In this document: in pieces, positions 25,828 through 35,218 of the stretch | Layout of the letters: each line of letters opens with the position of its first letter | Position numbering within the stretch: the first letter of the stretch is position 1 | Virus record (IMG/VR): IMGVR_UViG_3300007535_000176 | Span: 1-61,660 of that record | DNA: 61,660 nucleotides | Strand: one strand, 5' to 3' | DNA from: a virus | Notes under the pieces: generated by a model | The model's input: only the letters and a program-made list of their open reading frames with translations | Database searches by the model: none | What the model was told of the DNA's origin: nothing | Position numbers and translations under genes: made by a program

Positions 25828-26903
25828 TGAAAAAGGAATTTAATAATGGCAGATGCAATGATTATGATCTATTGATAAGCCAGGCTGGTCGATTTGATTA
25901 TAATCAAGTATACGCTGAGAAATTTGAAGATTTTAATCATCTTAACAGCTTGCGTATTGCCTGTCAACCAGGAAACATTTGCACCTATAATTGCACGTAT
26001 TGTGATTGGACAAATAAATCTGGTAACTGGCCCTGGCCAGATCACAATCAATTTGCCAAGCTAATCAAAAGAATTGACGATGTTTATCGCGCACCCCCTT
26101 ATAACAAGAAACACATCATTTGGGAATTGCTTGGTGGTGAAATTACAGTTTGGCCACATATTGACAAAATGATCAATCTACTAAATGAGCGTGGACATCA
26201 TATACAATTGATTACAAATGGGGTCCGCAATCTTCGTTGGTGGAACCAAAATGCTGATCGGTTCAGTCATGTCACACTTAGCTACCATCCAGAATCTGCA
26301 GATTATCGTCACATGAATGATGTGGGTAATCTATTATCAGATCGTGCTATTAGCACGGGCATGTTGGTATTGATGTATCCGCCATTATGGGATCGCTGTG
26401 TTGAAGCTTTTAAGCATTTTCGTGATCATGGTCGTTACCCTACCGAATGTAAAACTTTATATGATACTCATGACAGTCATGGTGAATTCTATAGCTGGGA
26501 TTATACTAGTGAACAACGCCAATTTGTGATTGACAATCAAAAAGTGGGTCCAGAGGTCGAAAGTGAACAAGAAAATCCTTCACTCTTTACTGTATATAAG
26601 TTGGTAAAAGATCATGATGACCAGGTAACAATCAATCAAACAAACGTAAACGACTTGCTAGTAAGGAAAGAAAATAACTGGAAAGACTGGGACTGTTATA
26701 TAGGAATGGATACTCTTTACATGAGTGCAGAAGGAAATATCAAGCGTGGCGCACAATGCTTTCCGGACAAAGGATACATTGGAAATTGGAGGTTTGATGA
26801 TCCAAATGACATCAAATGGCCCACAAAACCTATTCGCTGCGAATATACAGAATGTCTATGTGCGCATGATGTAAGAGCAAGGAAAATAAGACGTGATAGA
26901 TAA
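25827..26903 (+). CDS. Radical SAM protein without twitch N-terminus
   Basis: A 358-residue enzyme with CTYNCTYCDW (C52, C56, C59), LLGGEITVW in place of GGEP, and TNGVRNLRWW. The C-terminal WDCYIGMDTLYM, then QCFPDKG and CEYTECLCAHD, may hold a second cluster. It resembles 18426-19409 and, more loosely, 30567-31688. It starts with a TAATG junction to the three-domain protein. The substrate is unknown. Confidence 0.88.
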   Translation: MKKEFNNGRCNDYDLLISQAGRFDYNQVYAEKFEDFNHLNSLRIACQPGNICTYNCTYCDWTNKSGNWPWPDHNQFAKLIKRIDDVYRAPPYNKKHIIWELLGGEITVWPHIDKMINLLNERGHHIQLITNGVRNLRWWNQNADRFSHVTLSYHPESADYRHMNDVGNLLSDRAISTGMLVLMYPPLWDRCVEAFKHFRDHGRYPTECKTLYDTHDSHGEFYSWDYTSEQRQFVIDNQKVGPEVESEQENPSLFTVYKLVKDHDDQVTINQTNVNDLLVRKENNWKDWDCYIGMDTLYMSAEGNIKRGAQCFPDKGYIGNWRFDDPNDIKWPTKPIRCEYTECLCAHDVRARKIRRDR

Positions 26904-28113
26904 ATCAACTTTCTGTGTAGCACCATTTATACATCAAAGCATGAAAACTGACGGCAGTATCAAAGCTTGTTGTCGCAGCTTGCCCGCGATCAGTAATGTC
27001 CGTGAAGAACCACTCAGCGAGGCTTGGAACAATCCCTTGCTTAAACAGATGCGATTGGATCTCACAAGCGGAGAGACAAACAAGCGTTGCCGCATCTGTT
27101 TTGATCAAGAAGAACAAGGCGTTAAAAGCCTGCGACAAAAATACAACAGCAATCAAGACCGTTACGCCCGAGCAATTGATGTAGCAGAACGCATGGAAGA
27201 GGATGGCACAGTAAACGATTCTCCACAGTGGATTGAATTCAAACTCAGTAACCTTTGCAATCTCAAATGTCGAATGTGTCATCCACTGGATAGCACCAAG
27301 TGGTTTAACGACTATAAACTAGTCGAACATTTGCATGAAGATCAATGGCAACACTACCTAGCCAAAGCAGGTGTTGACAAAAAGCCATTGCTCAATGTTT
27401 TTGATGAAGACTTTCACGCAGACGTAAAACAATTTTTGGATAACGTGGACTATCTACAATTTGCAGGAGGTGAACCTCTTTATGATGACGCGCATTATGA
27501 GATCCTTGAGATTGTTCGACCAAGAGCACATGAGATCACACTCAACTATGCCACGAATATGACAGTGCTGTCAACCAAGAAATACAATGTTTTGGACTTT
27601 TGGCGTGATTTCAAAAGCGTTATGGTCAGCGCGAGTATTGATGGGCCACCAGGACTCAATGATTATATACGTGGTGGAGCAGAGCGTTACGATATTGAAC
27701 TCAATGTCAAAAGAGTCAATGAATTGCCAAATTGTATTACTGTTGGCAAGCCAACTATCCAGGCACTCAATATCTATTATCTGCCAGAACTATTTGAATG
27801 GATCAAACAAAACAATTTTAAACAAGTAGATCATCATTTTGTTACCTTTCCGAAATTCTTGGATTGTCGTATTTGGACAGGCCGAGCTAGAATGGAAATT
27901 GATGCTAAATTACAAAACTATTACGAAAATCAAACTGATGAGCGGACGCGCAATGTCCTAGATAACATACTCACCTTTTTCCGCAGTGCCGAAATGTATG
28001 AGGACCAAAAATGGGATGATTTTCTCGAATACAATCGCATATTGGACGATGCCCGTGATCAAAATTACAAAGATTATGCGTTTTTTAGAGAATACATGAA
28101 GGATAGAAAATGA
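26893..28113 (+). CDS. Twitch-domain radical SAM protein
   Basis: GTG start at 26893, 11 nt inside the upstream gene. The 406-residue protein has FCVAPFIHQSMKTDG, CC at 26-27, CRIC (C66, C69), the core CNLKCRMC (C122, C126, C129) and FAGGEPLY. The tail NRILDDARDQNYKDYA belongs to the same tail family as 22778-23878. It forms a tandem pair with 28110-29261, joined by a 4-nt overlap. The substrate is unknown. Confidence 0.9.
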   Translation: MIDKSTFCVAPFIHQSMKTDGSIKACCRSLPAISNVREEPLSEAWNNPLLKQMRLDLTSGETNKRCRICFDQEEQGVKSLRQKYNSNQDRYARAIDVAERMEEDGTVNDSPQWIEFKLSNLCNLKCRMCHPLDSTKWFNDYKLVEHLHEDQWQHYLAKAGVDKKPLLNVFDEDFHADVKQFLDNVDYLQFAGGEPLYDDAHYEILEIVRPRAHEITLNYATNMTVLSTKKYNVLDFWRDFKSVMVSASIDGPPGLNDYIRGGAERYDIELNVKRVNELPNCITVGKPTIQALNIYYLPELFEWIKQNNFKQVDHHFVTFPKFLDCRIWTGRARMEIDAKLQNYYENQTDERTRNVLDNILTFFRSAEMYEDQKWDDFLEYNRILDDARDQNYKDYAFFREYMKDRK

Positions 28114-29261
28114 GCGATACATTTTGTGTTTTACCCTGGATGCATCTAGCCACCAACGCAAGTGGTAATTTGCGAGTGTGTTGTAACAGCACGCCAGGTA
28201 AAAACATGATACTCAAAGAGGATGGCAAGCCCTATAAATTGTGGCGAGATGACATCCGTGATGCATGGACAAGCGAAACCTATAAAGAAATTCGCAGGCA
28301 AATGCTGGCGGGTGAAAGACCTGAAATGTGTCAGCGTTGTTTCCGTGAAGAAGATGTAGGTGTTAAGAGCGCCAGACAGAGTTGGAATCAAAAGTGGCGA
28401 GAGGATCGTGTTTATGAAGCCGAGCCTGAAATGGATATACGATATGTGGATTTGCGATTGGGCAATTTGTGCAATTTGCGTTGTCGTATGTGTAACCCAT
28501 ACGCAAGCAACCAGTGGGTTGATGAGTGGAAAGAACTTACCGGGCAAGATCTCGGCGAGAGTGAGTTCAATCGTCTCAAGCACATGGATTGGCCTGAGCA
28601 TGAAAAGACCTGGGATAATCTATTCAGCTTGGTTGACAGTATTGATGAAATCTATTTGACGGGTGGTGAACCAACCATTATCCAACAACAGCATCGTTTA
28701 CTGGATCATTGTATTGAACGAGGGCTTGCTAAAAGCATCAAATTAAAGTATAATACAAACTTGACTAACATACCACAAAGGTTAGTTGAAAAGTGGAGCC
28801 AATTCCGCACAGTGCAACTCAATTGCAGCATTGATGCAACGGGGGCGCTGGACAGATATATTCGATATCCAAGCAATTGGAGCAAGATCCAAGAAAACTT
28901 TGAACGGGTGCGCGAACTGGACAACAGCTATGTCGAAATACATTGCACGGTTCAGATGTATAACATCACCCGGTTACATGAATTAATAGACTGGGCAGAG
29001 CCCTACGGACATAAGATTTACTTCAATATCCTCAACCATCCTGAGTGTCTAAACATACGTGTTTTGGACAGTGGTCTAAAAAACCAAGTCACACAAATTT
29101 TAGCACAATACACTCATCTTGAACGTGTTCAAGGTGTGATAGATTATATGAACGCGGAGGATTGGAGTGAGCATTACGATGAGTTTGTTCGCTATACAGA
29201 GGTATTAGATCAAAGCAGAGACGAAAGCGGACGTGACTTGTTACCGGAGTTGTTTAAATGA
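28110..29261 (+). CDS. Twitch-domain radical SAM protein
   Basis: A 383-residue enzyme with FCVLPWMHLATNASG, CC at 24-25, CQRC (C74, C77), the core CNLRCRMC (C121, C125, C128) and LTGGEPT. The N-terminal signature matches 21378-22778 closely. ATGA overlaps both upstream and downstream (with the SDR gene) imply translational coupling. The substrate is unknown. Confidence 0.9.
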   Translation: MSDTFCVLPWMHLATNASGNLRVCCNSTPGKNMILKEDGKPYKLWRDDIRDAWTSETYKEIRRQMLAGERPEMCQRCFREEDVGVKSARQSWNQKWREDRVYEAEPEMDIRYVDLRLGNLCNLRCRMCNPYASNQWVDEWKELTGQDLGESEFNRLKHMDWPEHEKTWDNLFSLVDSIDEIYLTGGEPTIIQQQHRLLDHCIERGLAKSIKLKYNTNLTNIPQRLVEKWSQFRTVQLNCSIDATGALDRYIRYPSNWSKIQENFERVRELDNSYVEIHCTVQMYNITRLHELIDWAEPYGHKIYFNILNHPECLNIRVLDSGLKNQVTQILAQYTHLERVQGVIDYMNAEDWSEHYDEFVRYTEVLDQSRDESGRDLLPELFK

Positions 29262-29836
29262 AGATACTTATAAGCGGTAACAGCGATCGTGGACTTAGTG
29301 CTGCCATTGGCCTCCAAATGCCAGAACATGCAATCGAGTATGCTAGTCGCAAGAGTGGTTTTGACTTGTGCACAAGAGATGGGCGCGATGCCTTTGTAGA
29401 ATTGGCTGTGTCAGCAGATGTTGTGATAGTTTGCGCAGCACTACACCAATTTCAACAGACAGTGCTTCTAGAGGCTGTCAGCAAGCGTCTCCGCGCGTCA
29501 GGCACCGCGCCACAAATCATAGTGGTAGGCAGCACAACAGATCGTGTCAAGAATGGAAAGCCTTGGCTATACAATGCTGAGAAAAAAGCATTGCGTGATT
29601 TTAGCAACACACTTGCAATCGGCGGAGTGTGGACTGATGGCTTGCCCAAGGTCAGTTACATCAGCTTTGGTACATTGAGTAACAATCAGGAGAAGCATCC
29701 TGACCGTCACTGTATAGACATTGACCAAGCAGCAGGCTACGTTAAATGGTTGATTGAACAACCCCGTCATGTCAATATCAACGAGATAAGTATCGATCCC
29801 ATGCAGGGAAGCATGTGGCATAGCGACCAGGAATAA
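29258..29836 (+). CDS. Short-chain dehydrogenase/reductase-like protein
   Basis: A 192-residue Rossmann protein. It begins MKILISGNSDRGLSAAIG, a nucleotide-binding glycine region in which the usual TGxxxGIG is modified. It has the SDR signature YNAEKKALRDFS (YxxxK) preceded by a VVGSTTD strand with the catalytic Ser region. It is shorter than the usual 230-260 residues. It would oxidise or reduce a hydroxyl/keto group using NAD(P). The substrate is unknown. Confidence 0.72.
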   Translation: MKILISGNSDRGLSAAIGLQMPEHAIEYASRKSGFDLCTRDGRDAFVELAVSADVVIVCAALHQFQQTVLLEAVSKRLRASGTAPQIIVVGSTTDRVKNGKPWLYNAEKKALRDFSNTLAIGGVWTDGLPKVSYISFGTLSNNQEKHPDRHCIDIDQAAGYVKWLIEQPRHVNINEISIDPMQGSMWHSDQE

Positions 29837-29839
29837 ATC

Positions 29840-30586
29840 GTGAGTTTGGGAATATTTGGAGACAGCTACGCACAAGACCAGGGCCAACCTGGATGGGTGG
29901 CTAAAATGATTGAAGAGCGTGGTGCAGTAAGCCACGGAAAGGAAGGATTGGGAACAGATTGGATCTATCAACAATTCGTGCAGCATCACAATGAATATGA
30001 AAGAGTAATTGTTTTCATATCCAATTTTATGCGAACCTGTTTGTTTGATGCTGAATGGGAAATGATCCAAGACTTGGAATCATATGACGATTTGGATATG
30101 GGACGTATCCGTGCTGTTGGTGTCGCAGCAACATATGAAAAGGCCGAAAAGACCAGCACTCGTCTTTTTGGCAATGATTTTGTTCCTGAAGTCAAGGTGC
30201 TCTGCAAAGCAAAGGACCGATTGCGAGAGAGGTTGCCACTTACATCAATCATCACACAACATGCAATGATCAATAGCATAAAATTGACACGTCCAGATGC
30301 AATTGTCGTCAACAGCTTTCCATTGGGCAAGATGGGTGGTATGCATAACATCACTAAAATGGATACTGATCGACTCGCGACACGCTGGGAAGTTAGCAAC
30401 GTCCGCAAAAATCACATGTCACCCGCACAAAATGCAATGTTCTTTGAACTCATGAAAAAAGCATTGGATGACGAATCTTTTGATATCAACTCAACCTTAA
30501 AAGCAGATCAATTGCGTCGTTATTATCCAGCATCACAATCTCTTGAAGAGGCAGGATTAAGAAGAAATGGCAAACCAAAACGATGA
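29840..30586 (+). CDS. SGNH/GDSL hydrolase-like protein
   Basis: GTG start at 29840, three bases after the SDR stop. The 248-residue protein begins MSLGIFGDSYAQDQGQPGW, a good SGNH block I with Ser in GDS, and contains RKNHMSPAQNAMF near the C-terminus, where the catalytic His would fall. The middle has VIVFISNFMR, equivalent to the block III strand. The substrate is unknown. The gene overlaps the next radical SAM gene by 20 nt. Confidence 0.68.
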   Translation: MSLGIFGDSYAQDQGQPGWVAKMIEERGAVSHGKEGLGTDWIYQQFVQHHNEYERVIVFISNFMRTCLFDAEWEMIQDLESYDDLDMGRIRAVGVAATYEKAEKTSTRLFGNDFVPEVKVLCKAKDRLRERLPLTSIITQHAMINSIKLTRPDAIVVNSFPLGKMGGMHNITKMDTDRLATRWEVSNVRKNHMSPAQNAMFFELMKKALDDESFDINSTLKADQLRRYYPASQSLEEAGLRRNGKPKR

Positions 30587-31688
30587 TCTAAAATGGAGTG
30601 AGTACGATTTCACAAAAATTCCATTTGATGATTTGGTAAGCGTGGGACAACGCACAATGCTCTATCGCGATATATTTACAGTGAGTTGGCTATTGGGCCG
30701 CTTCTGTAACTATCGCTGCTCATATTGTTGGCCTTATGCTCGCAGCAATACAAAAGATCACCGCCCAACAGAACTCTGTCTAAAAACCATAGACGAAATC
30801 AAGCGTCAGGCACGTGAAAACGGGTTCAATAGTTTTCACTTTAGCTTGAGCGGGGGCGAGCCCACGTTTCATCCAGGCTATTTGGATATTCTCAAGCATC
30901 TAGCTGACGATGTCCCCAACACGAACTATACCAGCATACATAAAACAAGCAATTGCTCAAGACCAATTCGTTGGTATGAAGAATTTGTTGAGCGAGCAAA
31001 ACCATTTCACAGAGCAAGTATTACAGCAAGCTTGCATACAGAGCACGTCAATACACCTGAGAAAATGCAGGAGTTTGCAGACAAACTCATACTTTGTCAA
31101 GAACATGATGTCCAGGTTACTATCAACATGGTCATGGTGCCAGAGCTGTTTGATGAGTATTGGGAAAATGCTCTTTTCTTCCATGAACAAGATATTAACG
31201 TCACTCTTAAACCACAAAGCGACCCAACCGCCAGCCGAGTCGTCGACGGTTACACAGATGAAATGCTCGAACGTTTGTGGAATGGCATGCCACAAAGGGC
31301 ATATACTGAAGCTAGGCGTAAATGGGCTGATCGCCCGCGCCCTGCTTTTGAATTGCCAGATCATGCACCTGGCAAAAATGATAAAAGTGTCCCTTGGCAT
31401 ATGCAAGTTGAGTTTGAAGATAAGCATGGCAAGAAATGGTATATGGATCAAGCAGAACGATTTAATGCATTCAACTTTAACAAATTCAAAGGTTGGTCTT
31501 GTAATGCTGGATTTCAAGGCATTGTGATACGTGAACCAGATGGTTCGATTAAAAGAAGCTATAGTTGTGCTGACGTCCCTTTGGGTAATATAGAAACAGG
31601 CTTCAAGCTTTTTGATGGGCCAAGACCATGTATTACCCAAGCCTGTGTTAGCAGTGCTGACAGCAAAATACCCAAGAGAAAAGTATGA
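30567..31688 (+). CDS. Radical SAM protein without twitch N-terminus
   Basis: A 373-residue enzyme with CNYRCSYCWP (C47, C51, C54) and LSGGEPTFHPG. The C-terminal part has WSCNAGFQGIVI, SYSCADV and CITQACVSS, a Cys-rich end that may bind a second cluster. This is the last radical SAM gene on the + strand and is joined to a sulfotransferase-like gene by a 4-nt overlap. The substrate is unknown. Confidence 0.9.
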   Translation: MANQNDDLKWSEYDFTKIPFDDLVSVGQRTMLYRDIFTVSWLLGRFCNYRCSYCWPYARSNTKDHRPTELCLKTIDEIKRQARENGFNSFHFSLSGGEPTFHPGYLDILKHLADDVPNTNYTSIHKTSNCSRPIRWYEEFVERAKPFHRASITASLHTEHVNTPEKMQEFADKLILCQEHDVQVTINMVMVPELFDEYWENALFFHEQDINVTLKPQSDPTASRVVDGYTDEMLERLWNGMPQRAYTEARRKWADRPRPAFELPDHAPGKNDKSVPWHMQVEFEDKHGKKWYMDQAERFNAFNFNKFKGWSCNAGFQGIVIREPDGSIKRSYSCADVPLGNIETGFKLFDGPRPCITQACVSSADSKIPKRKV

Positions 31689-32521
31689 AAGACAGACCGT
31701 TATTTTTTCTTAGTGCGCCCCGAACTCGTAGTAGTATCCTCTTTGAGATGAGTGAACCTTACATCAACACAAGATTTGAACTACGGTCTCTTAAAGGACA
31801 CAGTGAGTTCTTTCTTACCCGATCTCCTTGGGCTAAGTTTGTGGACAAAAGAACAGGTCAAGAACATCAGGCTGATATGTATCCTGTTGCAGATCGTTCA
31901 GGCGATATCACAATGCATCATGTCTGGCCAAGTATGTATAAAGATATGCATGAGGCCGTTGAACATAAATGTGAGTTCTTAGCAACGTTACAAGCACAAC
32001 GAAAACACTATAATGTTAAAGGCACACTCGAATGCGGTTTACAGCCAGAATTGGTAATCCTACTTTTCCGAGATCGCCATTTTGTATTCACTAAGCGCCG
32101 TAATATCACAGACATGGTAGCCAGCACATTGTTTGCATTGCGCATCAAGGCATTTCATATGCGCCCAAACAATGAAGAACACTACAGACAGTCGCTCTCC
32201 GAGCCGATCACGCTAACACAGGATGAACTTGCAATTGGCAAGCGCCTTCTTATACACTGTAATCGTCTATGGGCCATGGAAAACATGTGCGAGCAAATGA
32301 ATTTGCCCTATTCCACAGTGTATTATGAAGATATGGATACTGAAGATCATCTAATCAACACACTCACAGAATTACATGGAACGCCAGAATGGGTTGATTA
32401 TCTGTCAGAAGATTATCATCTCAAAGTTCCTATGCGCATTGACAAGGACTATTGCAAACTGATCACTAACTATGATGATATCGAAGAACTGGTAAATATG
32501 GCTAATGAAACAACGGTTTGA
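31685..32521 (+). CDS. Sulfotransferase-like P-loop protein
   Basis: A 278-residue protein beginning MKDRPLFFLSAPRTRSSILF. SAPRTRSS matches the phosphosulfate-binding loop of sulfotransferases, and FTKRRNITDMVASTLF matches the second conserved region with Arg and Ser contacting the 3'-phosphate. It is more divergent from the 11189/13513 pair than those are from each other. The acceptor is unknown. It overlaps the next oxygenase gene by 17 nt. Confidence 0.65.
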   Translation: MKDRPLFFLSAPRTRSSILFEMSEPYINTRFELRSLKGHSEFFLTRSPWAKFVDKRTGQEHQADMYPVADRSGDITMHHVWPSMYKDMHEAVEHKCEFLATLQAQRKHYNVKGTLECGLQPELVILLFRDRHFVFTKRRNITDMVASTLFALRIKAFHMRPNNEEHYRQSLSEPITLTQDELAIGKRLLIHCNRLWAMENMCEQMNLPYSTVYYEDMDTEDHLINTLTELHGTPEWVDYLSEDYHLKVPMRIDKDYCKLITNYDDIEELVNMANETTV

Positions 32522-33089
32522 ACAACTTGAAGGGTTGCCCACACCAGACATTCTTCCTGAAATAACAGCATTGGGATTGGATTGGGGTCCGAGCAACCAG
32601 ATCTGTATTAATACAGTAGAACCTGGTAGCGATGACTATCAGCTGGGAACAGGTAGTCTCAAATATGACTGGGCCAACAAACGTCCGGTAACACTGCCCG
32701 ACGGTTCAACTAAATGGGAGGTCCCTGAGTATTCAGTGCAATATGATGAGAGTGACTTCCAATACCTAGTTGACATTTTTCAAGGCACACTGATTGAAAG
32801 TGTTTATAGTGCTCTTGTTGATAGTGGATATAAACTGGGCCGTATACGATTGATGCGTAACGAACCCAAAACATGTTTGAGCTGGCACGTGGATACTTCG
32901 CCGCGTCTGCATTTTCCAGTTAAAACACATACAGGTTGTTTTATGGTGATAGAAGACGAAGTTCGTCATTTGCCAGAAAGGACATGGTGGATGACTAACA
33001 CAACACTTCCACATACCGCATTTAATGCAAGTCGCGAAAGTCGCATACACTTGGTAGCTTGTATTTTAAACAAACATTCAAATTTATAA
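32505..33089 (+). CDS. Aspartyl/asparaginyl beta-hydroxylase-like 2OG oxygenase
   Basis: A 194-residue protein with the full oxygenase signature: LSWHVDTSPR (H128, D130), TLPHTAFN (H170) and ESRIHLVA (R180). A TGCFMVIEDE strand lies between. This fits a 2-oxoglutarate/Fe(II) enzyme related to the Asp/Asn hydroxylases. It is one of two such stand-alone genes close together (the other is 33815-34630). The target, protein or small molecule, is unknown. Confidence 0.72.
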   Translation: MKQRFEQLEGLPTPDILPEITALGLDWGPSNQICINTVEPGSDDYQLGTGSLKYDWANKRPVTLPDGSTKWEVPEYSVQYDESDFQYLVDIFQGTLIESVYSALVDSGYKLGRIRLMRNEPKTCLSWHVDTSPRLHFPVKTHTGCFMVIEDEVRHLPERTWWMTNTTLPHTAFNASRESRIHLVACILNKHSNL

Positions 33090-33105
33090 TTATGGGGATA
33101 TCAAC

Positions 33106-33801
33106 ATGTCAGTGAAATTTTATAGTGAACAACCACATATAACAGACTTGTATCCTCTCGTGCCGGCACGTGAATATAAACGAGAATGGGTCCGTGATTG
33201 CGCTATCGCACACAAAAAATATGACAAGGTAATTGACCATCGTGCTAATAATCGCACTGCCGCAAAATGCCCAGGTATGCGCAACATGATGGAAGCAGGT
33301 TACATTGTGCGCAGTTGGTTTGATTTCACAATTGAAACTGATGCTGCTCGGCCTTTTGATTACCAAGCATATTTTCCTGAAACACTTGATAAACCACTGC
33401 GTGAGATAGGATGGACAACTGACGATTTGATTGGCCATTTCAATACCAAAATGACTCCACTTAAAATACCAACCTACAACTATCACAAAATCATATTAAA
33501 GATATATGTGCCATGGACGATTGAAGTGCCTGCCAGTATGGGCTTACAAATATTGCCAGTTACTCTTGATGATAACCCATCACTAACTGCCGTTCCTGGA
33601 ATGTTTACTCAGGGTCTTTATACTCATTTCAACATACACGCCTACTGGCACGAGACCAATGGACGTGTTTTCGTGCCAGCCGGCACACCACTTGCCCAGC
33701 TAATCCCTGTCACAGTGGGGGAGATCAGCACTGAAGACATGACAGAAGAAAAGAAACATGAGCGCGACGTAACGTTTCTAAAGAACAGGAATAAATTTTA
33801 A
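33106..33801 (+). CDS. Unidentified protein (231 aa)
   Basis: GGGGAT lies about 7 nt before the ATG, and the gene stands between two oxygenase genes. The C-terminal half is beta-rich, with IYVPWTIEVPASMGLQ, FNIHAYWHETNGRVF and VPAGTPLAQLIPV. The last segment has the look of a trimeric beta-barrel edge as in dUTPase-like folds, but the dUTPase active-site motifs are absent. I do not recognise the family. No signal peptide or membrane segment. Confidence 0.7.
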   Translation: MSVKFYSEQPHITDLYPLVPAREYKREWVRDCAIAHKKYDKVIDHRANNRTAAKCPGMRNMMEAGYIVRSWFDFTIETDAARPFDYQAYFPETLDKPLREIGWTTDDLIGHFNTKMTPLKIPTYNYHKIILKIYVPWTIEVPASMGLQILPVTLDDNPSLTAVPGMFTQGLYTHFNIHAYWHETNGRVFVPAGTPLAQLIPVTVGEISTEDMTEEKKHERDVTFLKNRNKF

Positions 33802-33814
33802 GGTAAATACACAC

Positions 33815-34630
33815 ATGGAAAAAACACTCGAAACACCAATGCTCAAGCGGCAACATTTGCCTCTTATGACCAAACTCAATATGACAGTTGATATTGAAAG
33901 ACTCCGCACAGAGTTCTTTAATATGGGACTGGATGATTTTAGCAAATATAACGGACTCAGCTATGATAAAGCCGCTGAGGATGGACTGATTGTTCGTCGC
34001 GTCCTGCTAGAATATTTCCTCAATGATGAAGAGCTTGCCGCCCAGGCCGACAAAGAAATCGCTGAGGGCGGAGAAAGTTACAAAATGCTCTGCCTCACAG
34101 AGTTTAACGGCGATCCAGAACATGCCAGCCGCAACCTCAAGGAAAAGCTTGGCGATGTTCGTGATCCACGCGCCCTTGCTCGTAGATTGGAAAAGATCTC
34201 AGATCCTGACCATCCAGATTATGTGCCTATCGCTGACGAGAAGCTTTATGACAAGCGTAACGAGTTCTGCTCGGGTTATGTGGGTGAGATCATGGATATG
34301 ATTGAAGACAATATTGGACACGTTGCACGAAGCCGCTTTGCAGTTCTACGTGCTGGCGAACAAATCAAGCCTCATCTAGATATCAATACCGACAAGGCCG
34401 TGCGCATTCACATTCCAGTGGTAACTCATCCAGATGTTGTATTTGGTCTTCAAGGCAAGCGTCGAACAGTTGAACAACATATGCCAGCAGATGGAAGCGT
34501 GTATTTCATCAATCAAGGTTATAAGCATTGGGTCTACAATAATAGCCCAATTGACCGTGTGCATTTGATGTTCGTTGTTACTGGTCAGCGTGGAATTACT
34601 GAAGGCAAAGAAGTTTACTGGGACGAGTAA
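33815..34630 (+). CDS. Aspartyl/asparaginyl beta-hydroxylase-like 2OG oxygenase
   Basis: A 271-residue protein. The oxygenase core occupies residues 170-258: IKPHLDIN (H187, D189), YKHWVYNN (H238) and IDRVHLMF (R248). The first 165 residues are a helical, acidic extension without a recognised domain. AAGG precedes the start by about 13 nt. The substrate is unknown. Its location next to other oxygenase and tailoring genes suggests hydroxylation of the island's product or of a protein. Confidence 0.75.
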   Translation: MEKTLETPMLKRQHLPLMTKLNMTVDIERLRTEFFNMGLDDFSKYNGLSYDKAAEDGLIVRRVLLEYFLNDEELAAQADKEIAEGGESYKMLCLTEFNGDPEHASRNLKEKLGDVRDPRALARRLEKISDPDHPDYVPIADEKLYDKRNEFCSGYVGEIMDMIEDNIGHVARSRFAVLRAGEQIKPHLDINTDKAVRIHIPVVTHPDVVFGLQGKRRTVEQHMPADGSVYFINQGYKHWVYNNSPIDRVHLMFVVTGQRGITEGKEVYWDE

Positions 34631-35218
34631 ATGCGCAAGCTACATCACATCACAATGGACTTGATGGATCGCGAGTGCAAGACTGTTACAACTGATGTTC
34701 CATCAGAAGATTTTTGTTGGATTAACAAAAAAGTTCACCAAGCAAATCAATACCGCAGTGAAAATTATGTTGTGGATAAAAGAATGCTTGATTGGAGTGT
34801 GTGTTACACTGTAACTTATGTTGGAAAAATTCCTGCTCTTGCTAGTGCAGCTTGGGCCCGTCCATTTTACAATGGCCATGTCCGTGTTCTAACTCATTAT
34901 TGCATAAATCCAGACTTACAAGGGGCTAAATTTGGTCGTGGAATAGATGGTATGCGAATCGATGTGGCGTCTCATGCCGACCAGCAAATCGCCTTCTGCA
35001 AAAATCAAGGATACGAAAATTTTTTTATTAGCAAGGAAGACAAAACAAACACAGGACGTAATGCGAACCTGATTTGCTCGAAATTAGATCGTTATAGTGA
35101 ACATCCTTGGAAGATAACAGAGGGGCGATGCCTAGTCGCCCCTGATAGAAAAAATCCAGCCTGTTGGCAATGGATTATGTTTAATGACGTTCCACCACCG
35201 TTAGATGGCTTTGTTTGA
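34631..35218 (+). CDS. GNAT-like acyltransferase (weak)
   Basis: A 195-residue protein that starts immediately after the previous stop. The middle segment VLTHYCINPDLQG, then KFGRGIDGMRIDVASHADQQ and YENFFIS, resembles the strand-P-loop-helix of GNAT acyltransferases (acetyl-CoA pyrophosphate loop), but the Q/RxxGxG/A motif is imperfect. It is the last + strand gene and ends 18 nt inside the convergent desaturase gene. Function is uncertain. Confidence 0.45.
   Translation: MRKLHHITMDLMDRECKTVTTDVPSEDFCWINKKVHQANQYRSENYVVDKRMLDWSVCYTVTYVGKIPALASAAWARPFYNGHVRVLTHYCINPDLQGAKFGRGIDGMRIDVASHADQQIAFCKNQGYENFFISKEDKTNTGRNANLICSKLDRYSEHPWKITEGRCLVAPDRKNPACWQWIMFNDVPPPLDGFV
35121..35143. repeat. GC-rich hairpin near the convergent junction
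   Basis: AGGGGCGA (35121-35128) and TCGCCCCT (35136-35143) form a perfect 8-bp stem with a 7-base loop. It lies inside the coding end of the GNAT-like gene, about 60-80 bp before the convergent stop codons. No T-run follows on either strand, so it is not a classical terminator. It could still impede readthrough from either side. Confidence 0.5.

Noticed and set aside
30910-31640. Overlapping open frames on both strands within the radical SAM gene 30567-31688
   Set aside because: Both are out of frame with a well-supported enzyme and show no domain or ribosome-binding site.
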